Below the pieces are notes generated by a model. That model worked only from the letters and a program-made list of their open reading frames with translations. It ran no database searches and was not told the DNA's origin. A stretch of 64,000 nt of DNA from Cohnella caldifontis (lineage in GTDB: Bacteria; Bacillota; Bacilli; Paenibacillales; Paenibacillaceae). The DNA lies in NCBI RefSeq assembly GCF_029360585.1, contig NZ_JAQZSJ010000001.1, positions 552,048-616,047 of the forward strand, given 5' to 3'. Below, piece after piece: positions 24,705 through 33,397 of this stretch. The translations under genes were made by a program, and so were the position numbers. Positions within the stretch are counted from its first letter, which is position 1; each line of letters opens with the position of its first letter.

Positions 24705-26312
24705 TTACTCCCCGACCAGCTTCTTATACTCGTCCAGCTGCTTCTGCAGTTCCGCCACGATTTTGTCGTAGCCCGCCGCTTTGAGCTGGTTGCGGAAATC
24801 GTTCACCGCTTTCTCGGGATCGCCGGCTTTGCCGAACACGATCGCGGGCAGCGATTGGCTGACCACTTGCGTGAGGGCGGTCAGTTCGTTGTTGATCGGA
24901 TCTTTCAAGAAGACGAACCGGCCGTACGGGTACGGTTTCTTGATTTGGTCATAAGACGCGTACAGGTCCTGATAGCCGTCCCACAAAGTGCCGTCCGGAA
25001 TTTCGTTTTTGTCGACGCGTCCGCCCCAGAAATCGGAATAGAATTCGTCCCGCTGCACGTCATAGCCGTCCGGACGATACCGTTTGCCGTCTTTCACCAC
25101 GTATTGCACGCCCTCGATGCCGTAGTTGAACAAGCGGTAAATCTCCTGGTCTTGGCGCAGCAGATCGTACACCATCAAGGCCCGCTCCGGATTTTTGCTG
25201 TGCGCGCCGACCGCCGTCGCGCCGTGCGTGATCGACATGGCCACCAGGTTGTTCCGCGTCGCGGACCAAGGGAAGAACTGCAATTCCGATCCCGGCTGCA
25301 GCTGATCCATCCGATACCGGTTGCCCAGATACGATTGCGTATGGTGCTGAACGCCTCCGGACTTGCCCGCCTCCATCGCGTTTTTGGCGTCGCCTTTGTA
25401 GCTGAGGACGTCCTGGCGCCAGTAGCCTTTGTCTCCCCATTCCTTCATCAGCTTGGCGAAGTCCACGAACGTATCCTCGAAAACGGGGCTTCCGGCCGTA
25501 AACCGCTGATCGTACGAAGGGGCATAGAAGATCCCGATCGGTCCGGTGCTGACCGGCAGCGAGATGGCGTCCGTCTTGGACGTCACGTACCCGTCGAACA
25601 TCTCCAGGTTCGTGCCTTCCGAATCCCAAGGAATCACGCCTTGTTTCTTGTCTTTGATGTTCTGGAAGTACTGGCCCAGCGTCTCGAAATCCTTGATCGG
25701 CGAGGTGATGCCGAACTCCTTCGCCCAGTCGCCGCGGTACATGAATCCGTGGTTGACCCATTGCGTGTAGTGGTCTTCCGGAATCATCACGATCTTGTTG
25801 TTGTATTTCGTTTCGGCCCAATGATCCTGCGGCACCTCTTCCCAAGTTTTCGGCGCGTATTTGGGCAGCAGGTCGTCCAGCGCCATGAAAGCGCCTTTCT
25901 GCGCGTTCGGCCAGGCGTCGAGCCAATCGGTCGCCGTCGTGATCAGATCGAGCGATTCGCCGGAAGCGAGCAGCAGGTTGTATTTCGTTTGCCAGTCGGC
26001 CCACTCCACCCATTTGATCTCCAGGTTCGCGTTGACCTTTTCCTTGAGCAGCGCGTTGACTTTCTCCATTACTTTTTCGAACTGCCCGTTGGTCGGCTTG
26101 TTGCCGAGCATGACGTAAGAGACCGTGACGAACTTCGAGGTGTCGGTGGCTCCGCCGTCCGAAGACGCCGGCGAGGACGCCGGCGCGGGCGAGCTTCCTC
26201 CGTCGCTTCCTTTGTCCGAACCGCTTCCCGCGTCCTTGCCGCCCGAGCAGGCCGCGAGCGTTACGGCGAGCAAGGCCGCCAAGGCCATGCTCAATATTCT
26301 GCGTACCTTCAT
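24705..26312 (-). CDS. Extracellular sugar-binding lipoprotein, Lpl/DUF3502 type
   Basis: 535 residues. The signal peptide ends in lipobox VTLAAC, then a long Gly/Ser/Ala/Pro linker. The body has KTWEEVPQ, an SBP-like fold and a C-terminal DUF3502-like region with a coiled-looking end (KIVAELQKQLDEYKKLV). This class feeds LplB/LplC-type permeases importing complex oligosaccharides. The ATG at 26312 has GGGAGG about 10 nt upstream; a 15-residue longer frame lacks a ribosome site and would bury the signal peptide. It is the last gene of the GH35 operon and its stop abuts the tandem repeat array. Confidence 0.93.
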   Translation of the reverse strand: MKVRRILSMALAALLAVTLAACSGGKDAGSGSDKGSDGGSSPAPASSPASSDGGATDTSKFVTVSYVMLGNKPTNGQFEKVMEKVNALLKEKVNANLEIKWVEWADWQTKYNLLLASGESLDLITTATDWLDAWPNAQKGAFMALDDLLPKYAPKTWEEVPQDHWAETKYNNKIVMIPEDHYTQWVNHGFMYRGDWAKEFGITSPIKDFETLGQYFQNIKDKKQGVIPWDSEGTNLEMFDGYVTSKTDAISLPVSTGPIGIFYAPSYDQRFTAGSPVFEDTFVDFAKLMKEWGDKGYWRQDVLSYKGDAKNAMEAGKSGGVQHHTQSYLGNRYRMDQLQPGSELQFFPWSATRNNLVAMSITHGATAVGAHSKNPERALMVYDLLRQDQEIYRLFNYGIEGVQYVVKDGKRYRPDGYDVQRDEFYSDFWGGRVDKNEIPDGTLWDGYQDLYASYDQIKKPYPYGRFVFLKDPINNELTALTQVVSQSLPAIVFGKAGDPEKAVNDFRNQLKAAGYDKIVAELQKQLDEYKKLVGE

Positions 26313-26388
26313 GTCTGGAAAACCTCCCGTTTTCGATATGGGTGTTGTATCGAACAAGCAAGGTTCGGCCTTGCCTGCGCCAACCGAA

Positions 26389-27297
26389 TCAGCCTTTCAC
26401 CGCGCCGACCGTGATGCCTTTGATGAAAAACCGCTGCACGAGCGGATAAAACAGGATGACGGGCCCCGTCGCGACGACCGCGGTGGCCATCTTCATCGAT
26501 TCGAGCGGCATATCCCGCGGCTGGATATTCGAAGCGACCGACGAGTTTCTCACGAAATCGGCGCTGGTCACGACGTTATATAGGAACAGCTGAAGCGGCC
26601 GGTACGTCATGTTCGGCGAGAGAAACAGCATCGCGTTATACCACTCGTTCCAATAGCCGATGGCGATAAACAGTCCGATCGTGGCGAGCGCCGGGGTCGT
26701 CATGGGGAGGATGAGCTGCAGGAAGATGCGGAAATCGCCCGCCCCGTCCATCTTGGCCGATTCGGTAATGGCGTGGGGAATCGAACGGACGAAGCTTTTC
26801 ATCATGATGACGAGAAACGGCGTCATCAGACCGGGAAGCAGGACGGACAAGTAGTTGTCCTTCAGCCCGAACCACTGGGTCATGATGATGTAGAACGGCA
26901 CGACGCCGCCCTGGAACAAGGTCGTGAAATAAATCAGAAACGAGATCGCGTTGCGGGAGCGGAAATCGGGGCGTTGGAGCGCATACCCGGTCATCGCGAC
27001 GACGAACAGGCCGACCGCCGTGCCGACGATCGTGATGCAGAGCGTGACCGCGTACGAACCGACGATCATATCCGGATTTTCGAACACGATCTTATAGGCG
27101 AACGTGCTGAAGTCCCGGGGCCAAATGTTGTAGCCGTGCAAGGTGATCGTTTTCTCCGCCGTAAGCGAAGTCCCGAGCACCAGAATAAACGGAAGCAGGC
27201 AGAAAAGGGCGAATAGTCCGATCAGCGCATAACCGACCCCGCGGACGAGCGCGGACGTACCGTCCTTGCCGCGAAAACGGGCGATCGAGGTTTCCAA
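26389..27297 (-). CDS. ABC transporter permease, LplC/YtcP type
   Basis: 302 residues, six predicted membrane spans. The EAA-loop equivalent reads ITESAKMDGAGDFRIFLQL. The typical LplC elements TTLFQGGVVPFYI and FFIKGITVGAVKG (C-terminus) are present. It pairs with the preceding permease; the two are 18 bp apart. The ATPase is not encoded here. Confidence 0.94.
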   Translation of the reverse strand: METSIARFRGKDGTSALVRGVGYALIGLFALFCLLPFILVLGTSLTAEKTITLHGYNIWPRDFSTFAYKIVFENPDMIVGSYAVTLCITIVGTAVGLFVVAMTGYALQRPDFRSRNAISFLIYFTTLFQGGVVPFYIIMTQWFGLKDNYLSVLLPGLMTPFLVIMMKSFVRSIPHAITESAKMDGAGDFRIFLQLILPMTTPALATIGLFIAIGYWNEWYNAMLFLSPNMTYRPLQLFLYNVVTSADFVRNSSVASNIQPRDMPLESMKMATAVVATGPVILFYPLVQRFFIKGITVGAVKG

Positions 27298-27315
27298 GAT
27301 CCTTCACCTCCTTGG

Positions 27316-28281
27316 CTAGAACAGCGTATTATCCGGGGACACTTTCCGCATGAACCAGTTGGCGGAAACGACGATGATGAAGCCGAATATCGACTGGTAC
27401 AGACTGACGGCGCTGCCGAGCGGGAAGTTGAAGTTGTTGACCAGCGTACGGAAGACGTACGTCTCGATGATATCCGTCGAATTGAACAGGACCGAGTTGT
27501 TCGCGCCGACCAGGTTGTAGATCAGGCCGAAATTGCCCCTCAGGATGCCGCCCAGCGAGAAGAGCAGCAGAATGATGAACGTCGGCTTCAGCCAGGGCAG
27601 CACGATATAACGGATGCGTTGCAGCGCGTTCGCTCCGTCGATTTCGGCGGCTTCGAGGATTTCCGAATCGAGGCCCATGATCGCCGCGAAATAAACGATG
27701 GAACCGTATCCGGTCGATTGCCATAAATAAGTGACGACGATGATGTAAGGCCAGATTTTCGGGTTGGAATACGTCTGGATCGGATCCATCCCCATCGTCT
27801 TCAGCAGGCTGTTGAGCAGCCCGTAGTCGTAACTCAGGATGTTATAGGCGATCAGGCCGACGAGGACGAAGGAGATGAAATAGGGCAAAAACAGGAGGGA
27901 CTGCGTTAGCTTCTTGAACCATTTCGTCCGCAGTTCGTTCAGCAGGACGGCGATGAGGATTTGCAGCGCGTTGCCGAACAAGATGAACGCCAGATTGTAG
28001 GCGACGGTGTTGAACGTGAGCTTCCACAGCGTGCCGGAATGAATGAGGAATTGGAAATTGTCGAAGCCGACGAAGGGGCTGCGGAACATCCCGTCCGTAT
28101 AGTTGAAATTGACGAACGCCAGGTAAAGCCCCGGCATCGGCAAATACGACATGACCAGGAAAAACGCGATCGCGGGCAGGCACATGAGCAGCAAGGTCCG
28201 GTCGTTCCAGAACAGCTTCATCCTCGAGCCTAACGAGGATGAAGCCTTCGGATTCGCCCTGGTTCGGGCAACGCTCTCCAT
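27316..28281 (-). CDS. ABC transporter permease, LplB type
   Basis: 321 residues beginning with a cytosolic tail, then six spans from LLLMCLPAIAFFLVMSYLPM. The loop EILEAAEIDGANALQRIRYI carries the EAA motif. FLPYFISFVLVGLIAYN is characteristic of LplB permeases for complex polysaccharides. GAGGAGG sits 9 nt before the ATG. A strong hairpin lies within codons 13-22. The gene follows the GH35 gene by 32 bp. Confidence 0.94.
   Translation of the reverse strand: MESVARTRANPKASSSLGSRMKLFWNDRTLLLMCLPAIAFFLVMSYLPMPGLYLAFVNFNYTDGMFRSPFVGFDNFQFLIHSGTLWKLTFNTVAYNLAFILFGNALQILIAVLLNELRTKWFKKLTQSLLFLPYFISFVLVGLIAYNILSYDYGLLNSLLKTMGMDPIQTYSNPKIWPYIIVVTYLWQSTGYGSIVYFAAIMGLDSEILEAAEIDGANALQRIRYIVLPWLKPTFIILLLFSLGGILRGNFGLIYNLVGANNSVLFNSTDIIETYVFRTLVNNFNFPLGSAVSLYQSIFGFIIVVSANWFMRKVSPDNTLF
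28215..28245 (-). promoter_or_regulatory. Strong intragenic hairpin near the start of the LplB-type gene
   Basis: A perfect 12-bp inverted repeat GCTTCATCCTCG / CGAGGATGAAGC with a 7-nt loop lies 36-66 nt inside the coding sequence. No T run follows, so it is not a classical terminator. It could slow ribosomes, be an RNase site or bind a regulator; this is speculative. Confidence 0.5.
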
Positions 28282-28313
28282 CGGCAGGTTCCTCCTCTAA
28301 CCGTCTAATCGGG

Positions 28314-31124
28314 TTATGCTTTCATCCATTCCAAAGATTCGAGCCGCCCGGGGGATTCGGCATCTACCGCTTCGAGCAGCATCAGCAGTTCGCCCGATCC
28401 TTCTTCGAACCACGGACCCGGCAGATAGAACGAATCGGCGCTGCCGCCGGTCATGACCGGCCTCGCGGCTCCGCCCGGCAGCCAGAGACGTCCGACGACG
28501 CGGCCCGCGAAGAGCGCGGTCAGCTTCAAGCCGCGCCCGATCGCCCGGACGCGCCAGCCGGTTCCCGCCGCCGAGTTCGGGACGGAGCCGGCGAGCCAGG
28601 CAACGTCTCCCGGCTCCAAGACGGCCGGAAGCGCTTGCACAATCCCGTCGCGGGCGGCGCTACGGGCGCTCTCCGCCAGCTCCCTTTCCTCCGCGGCCGA
28701 CACGGAGTATGCCCGGGCTTCGACTCCTTCGTACACCCATACGCGGCCCGAGGACCCCCATCTCTGCAGGCGGACTTCCAGCTCCGCCCGCTCTCCGGGC
28801 GAGAGGAACGGCGTAAGGTCGACATAGGGGGCATAGGGCTGAGCGTCTCCCGCCTCGCGGCCGTTGACGCGGACTTTCGCATACCCTTGGAGATCTTGGA
28901 AACAGACCGTCCACGCGTCGGCGTCAGCCGAGGCTTCGAACTCCCTTCGATAAGCATGAAGCGGAGGAAGCTCCGGAGACAGCCATCCGCCGAAACCGAC
29001 GACCGGCTGCAAGGCGTCTTCATCCAAATGGCCGTGTCCGTTCGAAGAGGCGTTTGCCGTCAGAACGCGCCAGTTCGAGGTGATGTCCCGCACCGCGGTG
29101 ACCGCGGCCAAACCGGCGATGCCTTTGCGCGCGTTCAACCGCAAGCCCGGCATCCGGGGATCGTCGAAATTGGAATGTCCCCAGATTTCGACTCTCGCTT
29201 GCAGCCTCAGCGCGTCGAATGGCATCGGCCCGTCGCCGCCCGCCGGGAGGTACGCGCAGCTGCCGCCGGGAACGACGGTTCCGGCATAACGGCCGTCCGC
29301 GTATAGGGACACGACGTCGCCGGCACCGCGGATCAAGTATCCGAGAACGTTCCGGTCTCCGCGCGGCGGGACGGAAGCCTCGTACCACGCATAACCGCGG
29401 TACACGCCCAATCGTTCCAAAGGCTCCGCGCGGTCCAGGCCGCTCGAGACGGCGGCGGCACTTGCGAGAGGCGCCGCGGATTCCAGCGCGGCTAACCGCC
29501 AGGCGATCGCGGGCCCGGAGTCGGGGTCGGCGGCATGCCCGTTATCCGCTTCCCCGTCTTCCGCCCGCGCGGGAAGGTTCGGCGCGGGCGGAGCCCCTCC
29601 GTATCGAAGCGCCTCCGAACGGCTGCCGATGAGCACGGTAAGCTTGCGGCCGTCCGCCAGCGTCAGGGTGCAGCTCCCGCCGCGATCGCCGGCGGAGGAG
29701 ATTCGAATCCGGTCCCCCTGAAGCACCGCATGGACGCCGCTGGACGCGGCACCGGCCGGCGTTTCCAACGCCAACGCGATTTCGCAGGGGCCTTCGGCGT
29801 GGAAAGCCAGCACCGTTTCGCCTTCGTTCCGCTCCTCCAAATACAATTCCGCCGTCGCATGCAAGATCGTCCCCGGCAGGTCCCAATGCGACAGCGGAAC
29901 GCCGATCGGCAGCGCCGCGGAACGGCCTGCGGCCAGCCGGACGTTGAGGGATAAGGCGATGCCCGTTCGTTCGCGCAGCGCGATTTCCGCTTCGCGTTCG
30001 CCCACGTTCGAAACGAACAAGAGACGGCCCCCGCCCTTCAGCTTCAAACCGAACGGACCCGCGATCCCTTCCGCTCCCTCTCCCGTAATCGACCATTCCA
30101 AGCCGTTATCCGGTACCGCTTCGGCCAAAGCAGGGCCGTAAGTCCGGATCAGCCGCCCGAGCAGCCTGCCTTCGAACGCTTCTTCGTTCAAATGGCCTTC
30201 CGGCGAAACCATGCCTCCGAAGTCATAGTCCGACGTCAGGAAGGCGAGCGGATCGCCCCAGTTGTTCACCGCGTTCGTAAAGCCGAAATTGACGCCGGAC
30301 ACCTGCAAATAAGGACCGAGAAGCTTGGCGCCGCACGACAGCAGCCTTCTCAGCAGGAAGTGGCTTCGATTCGTCTCCGTCACCAGAAGGGGGAAGTTGA
30401 GCCCGGCCAATACTTCCCGATAGTGTGTTGCTTTTTCCTCGAAATCCGGGTCCCGGTTGTCGGGATAGAAGTTGCAGGTCGGCACGACGCCTTGGACCAG
30501 CCCCGATGCCTGCATCAGCCCCCCTTGGCCCGCGCAGGCGATCAGCGGAACGGCGATGCCGTTCTCCAGCGCCAGATCGCGGAGCGCCTGTATGTACCCC
30601 TGGGGATCTTCGCAGCCGTAGAAATCCAGTTCGTTGTCCAATTGGACGCAGATGACGCTTCCGCCGCGGCCGGCCTCATGGCGGCCGACGATCGGCAGGA
30701 TCCGGCCGAACCACTCGGATACGTACCGCAGAAAGACCGGATTCCGATCCCGCAGCCGGATGCCGGGTTTGTCGAGCAAATACGCGGGCAGCGCGCCGCC
30801 GTCCCATTCCGAGCATATGTACGGACCCGGCCGGGCAATCACCCATAACCCGACTTCCGCGGCCGTGTGCAGGAACGCCTCCGCGTCGCGGTCGCCGCCG
30901 AAATCCCACTCGCCCTCCCTCGATTCGTGGAAGTTCCAGGGAAAATACACGTCGATGCAGTTGTAGCCCAGCGCTTTGACCTGCTCCATCCTCTCGCGCC
31001 ACAGCTGCCGGGGAATGCGGAAGTAGAACAACGAAGCGCTGAGCAGGATGACGGATTCCCCGCCGATGCGCACGGCATCCCGCGTGAAGAGGACAGCGGA
31101 TTTCGTTTCGGCGCTTCTCGTCAT
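28314..31124 (-). CDS. GH35-type beta-galactosidase-like enzyme
   Basis: 936 residues. The N-terminal TIM-barrel part carries CIDVYFPWNFHE, IARPGPYICSEWDGGALPAYL (97-116) and CVQLDNELDFYG (159-170), matching the GH35 acid/base region with Glu165 as likely acid/base. Glu250 in LLVTETN is the best candidate nucleophile, although the usual GH35 context there is not conserved. Several beta-sandwich domains follow. No signal peptide is present, so it is cytoplasmic. It is first in an operon with an Lpl-type importer and is preceded by LacI-type operators. A beta-galactoside or related exo-glycan substrate is inferred. Confidence 0.82.
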   Translation of the reverse strand: MTRSAETKSAVLFTRDAVRIGGESVILLSASLFYFRIPRQLWRERMEQVKALGYNCIDVYFPWNFHESREGEWDFGGDRDAEAFLHTAAEVGLWVIARPGPYICSEWDGGALPAYLLDKPGIRLRDRNPVFLRYVSEWFGRILPIVGRHEAGRGGSVICVQLDNELDFYGCEDPQGYIQALRDLALENGIAVPLIACAGQGGLMQASGLVQGVVPTCNFYPDNRDPDFEEKATHYREVLAGLNFPLLVTETNRSHFLLRRLLSCGAKLLGPYLQVSGVNFGFTNAVNNWGDPLAFLTSDYDFGGMVSPEGHLNEEAFEGRLLGRLIRTYGPALAEAVPDNGLEWSITGEGAEGIAGPFGLKLKGGGRLLFVSNVGEREAEIALRERTGIALSLNVRLAAGRSAALPIGVPLSHWDLPGTILHATAELYLEERNEGETVLAFHAEGPCEIALALETPAGAASSGVHAVLQGDRIRISSAGDRGGSCTLTLADGRKLTVLIGSRSEALRYGGAPPAPNLPARAEDGEADNGHAADPDSGPAIAWRLAALESAAPLASAAAVSSGLDRAEPLERLGVYRGYAWYEASVPPRGDRNVLGYLIRGAGDVVSLYADGRYAGTVVPGGSCAYLPAGGDGPMPFDALRLQARVEIWGHSNFDDPRMPGLRLNARKGIAGLAAVTAVRDITSNWRVLTANASSNGHGHLDEDALQPVVGFGGWLSPELPPLHAYRREFEASADADAWTVCFQDLQGYAKVRVNGREAGDAQPYAPYVDLTPFLSPGERAELEVRLQRWGSSGRVWVYEGVEARAYSVSAAEERELAESARSAARDGIVQALPAVLEPGDVAWLAGSVPNSAAGTGWRVRAIGRGLKLTALFAGRVVGRLWLPGGAARPVMTGGSADSFYLPGPWFEEGSGELLMLLEAVDAESPGRLESLEWMKA

Positions 31125-31155
31125 GGCAGATCGGCTCCTTTACGCGGTAAAATAC

Positions 31156-31183
31156 TGAAACCCATTTCATGAAACCTATTTCA
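31156..31183. promoter_or_regulatory. Tandem LacI-type operators before the GH35 gene
   Basis: Two adjoining 14-mers, TGAAACCCATTTCA and TGAAACCTATTTCA, match the palindromic half-sites of the box at 31270-31283. They lie 32 bp upstream of the GH35 start codon. They differ from a CcpA cre in the central CG. Confidence 0.75.
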
Positions 31184-31269
31184 TTTTATCGAAAAGAAAG
31201 AGGCCAGCTGGTTTTTCCGTAACGGAAGCTTTGCGGCCCTGTCGTTCATGCTGCCCTGACGCCACGTAA

Positions 31270-31283
31270 TGAAACGGGTTTCA
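31270..31283. promoter_or_regulatory. LacI-type operator, perfect palindrome
   Basis: TGAAACGGGTTTCA has perfect six-base arms around GG. With the tandem boxes 100 bp away it could allow repression by DNA looping, as tetrameric LacI proteins do. Confidence 0.7.
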
Positions 31284-31304
31284 TTTAAGTGCGGCAACGA
31301 GATA

Positions 31305-31318
31305 TGTAAGTGCTTTCA
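31305..31318 (-). promoter_or_regulatory. Candidate CcpA cre box
   Basis: On the minus strand TGAAAGCACTTACA fits the cre consensus TGWNANCGNTNWCA except for one central base. It lies just downstream of the -10 of the GH35 promoter, where CcpA binding would block transcription when preferred sugars are present. Confidence 0.55.
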
Positions 31319-31323
31319 AACCC

Positions 31324-31352
31324 ATTTTATCGCGCCCGGAAGCCGGTGTCAA
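31324..31352 (-). promoter_or_regulatory. Sigma-A promoter of the GH35 operon
   Basis: Minus-strand TTGACA (31347-31352), a 17-bp spacer and TAAAAT (31324-31329) form a near-consensus promoter. Transcription would start near 31317 and pass through the operators, giving a leader of about 190 nt. Confidence 0.75.
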
Positions 31353-31381
31353 TATCCGATCGCCGCCCAATTTGCCTGACT

Positions 31382-32431
31382 TCATGCCCGAATCGGCGCG
31401 GTGGATTCGCGGACGATCAGCTCCGGCTGCAAGACGGTCGTTTTGCGCACTTTCTCCCCCGCGATGAGCTTATGGAAAATTTCCGCCGCCGTTCGGCCGA
31501 GTTCGCTTGCCTTCAGCGAGATCGTAGTCAAGCCCGGAATGCTGTTCGCGGCGAACGGAATATCGTCGCAGCCGACGATCGAGAGATCCCGCGGCACCCG
31601 CAGCCCCGCCTTGACCGCTCCTTTCAGGACCCCGATCGCCACCAGGTCGTTCATGCAGAATACCGCCGTCGGCCGTTCGGGCATGCTCAGCAGCTGCCCG
31701 ATGAACGCTTCCCCGCTGTCCACCGAGAAGCCTTCCCCGAGCACCCATTCCTTGCGGACCTTCAATCCGGATCGCTCCATCGTTCTCACGACGCCCGACG
31801 TTCGCTGGATCGTGTTCCGCATATTCCGATAGCCGCCGACGATCGCGATGTCCCGATGTCCGAGCTCCAGCAGATGCCGGGCGGCCAGTTCGGCGCCGAG
31901 CCGCTCGTCCGTCGCGACCCGGTGCAGGGAAGCTCCGGGCAAATCCCCGTTGATCAGCAGAATCGGCACCCGCTTGCCGATGTCCAGCACTTCCGTCACC
32001 AACTCCCGGCTGGGCTTCGCCAGGTCGACCCTCCCGCCGATCATGACGATTCCGTCCACCTGCTTCTCGCAGAGCGCGTTCAAATACTGCGATTCCCGAA
32101 CGTACTGGTCGGCGACGTCATAGTCCGCGGACATGGTATCGCAGAGAAAATACGTATACCCTTTGTTCCGCACCTCCCGGTCGAACCCGGACAGCACCTG
32201 CGGAAAGAACGGATTCGTGATGTCGGGCAGGATGATCCCGATCATGCCGGTTTCCTTCTTGATCAAACTTCTGGCGAGCGCGTTCGGTTGAAACTGATAC
32301 TTGTTGATCAGCTCCATGATCCGCTCCCGCGTCTCCTTCTTGACGGGAGCCGTGTTGTTCAGCACCCTCGATACCGTGGCGACGGAAACGTTCGCTTCTT
32401 TGGCAATGTCGTAAACGGTAACCGGTTTCAC
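31382..32431 (-). CDS. LacI-family transcriptional repressor
   Basis: 349 residues: helix-turn-helix and hinge at 1-60 (TVYDIAKEANVSVATVSRVL, PNALARSL), then a periplasmic-binding-like effector domain with IGIILPDITNPFFPQVLSG. The start is the GTG at 32431, with AAGGTGG 6 nt upstream; the longer frame has no ribosome site and reads through the preceding terminator. It has its own promoter and lies just upstream of the GH35 operon, whose leader carries palindromic TGAAAC/GTTTCA boxes, the probable targets. Confidence 0.93.
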   Translation of the reverse strand: MKPVTVYDIAKEANVSVATVSRVLNNTAPVKKETRERIMELINKYQFQPNALARSLIKKETGMIGIILPDITNPFFPQVLSGFDREVRNKGYTYFLCDTMSADYDVADQYVRESQYLNALCEKQVDGIVMIGGRVDLAKPSRELVTEVLDIGKRVPILLINGDLPGASLHRVATDERLGAELAARHLLELGHRDIAIVGGYRNMRNTIQRTSGVVRTMERSGLKVRKEWVLGEGFSVDSGEAFIGQLLSMPERPTAVFCMNDLVAIGVLKGAVKAGLRVPRDLSIVGCDDIPFAANSIPGLTTISLKASELGRTAAEIFHKLIAGEKVRKTTVLQPELIVRESTAPIRA

Positions 32432-32470
32432 TAAGGGCCACCTTTTCTGCGGTTGATACGAGACAAACCA

Positions 32471-32499
32471 AGCATAGCAGAATCGGCGCGGCGTGAAAA
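32471..32499 (-). promoter_or_regulatory. Promoter of the lacI-type gene
   Basis: Minus-strand TTTTCA (32494-32499), 17 bp, then TATGCT (32471-32476) preceded by TG (extended -10). It follows the terminator of the upstream operon, so the repressor is transcribed separately. Confidence 0.5.
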
Positions 32500-32502
32500 C
32501 AG

Positions 32503-32542
32503 CGAAAAATACCGCCGGCGACCTTCCGTCAGCGGCGGTATT
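32503..32542 (-). terminator. Rho-independent terminator of the second MalFG operon
   Basis: Minus-strand stem AATACCGCCG / CGGCGGTATT with a 15-nt loop, followed by TTT. It lies just after the stop of the MalG-type permease gene. Confidence 0.85.
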
Positions 32543-32556
32543 CCGACCCGTATCCC

Positions 32557-33384
32557 CTACTCGCCCTTCAAACCGGACAGCGTGACGCCGCGGACGAATA
32601 AGTCTTGCGCGAGCAGGAACACGATCAAAATCGGCAGCACCGTTATGACGGTCGCCGCCATGAGACCCGGCCAGTCCGTCGAATACAGCCCCTGCATGTT
32701 GGCCAGACCGAGCGTCAGCGTCATTTTCTTCATCGAGCTCAGGAATACGAGGGGATTGATGAAGTCGTTCCACGTTCCCATCGTGATGAAAATGCCCAAG
32801 GTGGCCAGCGCCGGCTTCGACAACGGCACGAATACTCTCCAGTAAATGCCGAACGGCGTGCATCCGTCGATTTTGGCGGCTTCCTCCAGCGCGCCCGGAA
32901 TCGTCGAGAAAAACTGGCGGAGCAAGAACGTGCCGAATGCCGATACGAGTCCGGGCAAAATCAACGACCAATGGGTATCGAGCAGTCCGTAAAATTTCAT
33001 TAGCAGAAACGTGGGAATCATCGTGACTTGAGCCGGCACCATAAGCGTCGCCAAGTACAAGCCGAACAGCCCGTCGCGGAATCGGAACCGCAGCCTCGCG
33101 AACACATAACCCGCCATCGAGCTCGTCACGAGCTGAAAAACCACGACGATCGCCGTGATTTTAAGGGTATTGAAGAAGAAAAGATCAAACGGGAAGCGAT
33201 CGGTCATATGCAGGTAGTTGGAGAATTTGAGGCGCTCCCCCAGAAACTTGGGCGGATAAGTGAACACCTCGTTCAAATTCTTCAGGGACGTACAGATGGA
33301 CCAAATAAACGGGAACAGCATAACGGCGGAGCCCAGAAGCAGGATGACGTGGGCCGCCGGTTTCATCCATAGACGCGGTTTCAT
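32557..33384 (-). CDS. Carbohydrate ABC transporter permease, MalG type
   Basis: 275 residues with six spans from HVILLLGSAVMLFPFIWSI. The EAA loop reads GALEEAAKIDGCTPFGIYWR and the C-terminus GVTLSGLKGE. The ATG at 33384 has AGGAGG 7 nt upstream; the longer open frame extends into the partner gene without a ribosome site. It lies 13 bp behind the MalF-type gene and is last in the operon, before the terminator. Confidence 0.95.
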   Translation of the reverse strand: MKPRLWMKPAAHVILLLGSAVMLFPFIWSICTSLKNLNEVFTYPPKFLGERLKFSNYLHMTDRFPFDLFFFNTLKITAIVVVFQLVTSSMAGYVFARLRFRFRDGLFGLYLATLMVPAQVTMIPTFLLMKFYGLLDTHWSLILPGLVSAFGTFLLRQFFSTIPGALEEAAKIDGCTPFGIYWRVFVPLSKPALATLGIFITMGTWNDFINPLVFLSSMKKMTLTLGLANMQGLYSTDWPGLMAATVITVLPILIVFLLAQDLFVRGVTLSGLKGE

Positions 33385-33397
33385 CTCGGCCTCCTCC

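Noticed and set aside
25060..26361. Open frame of about 433 codons overlapping the Lpl-type binding protein
   Set aside because: It is another frame of a clear lipoprotein gene; the translation is rich in Arg/Gly/Ala without domains.
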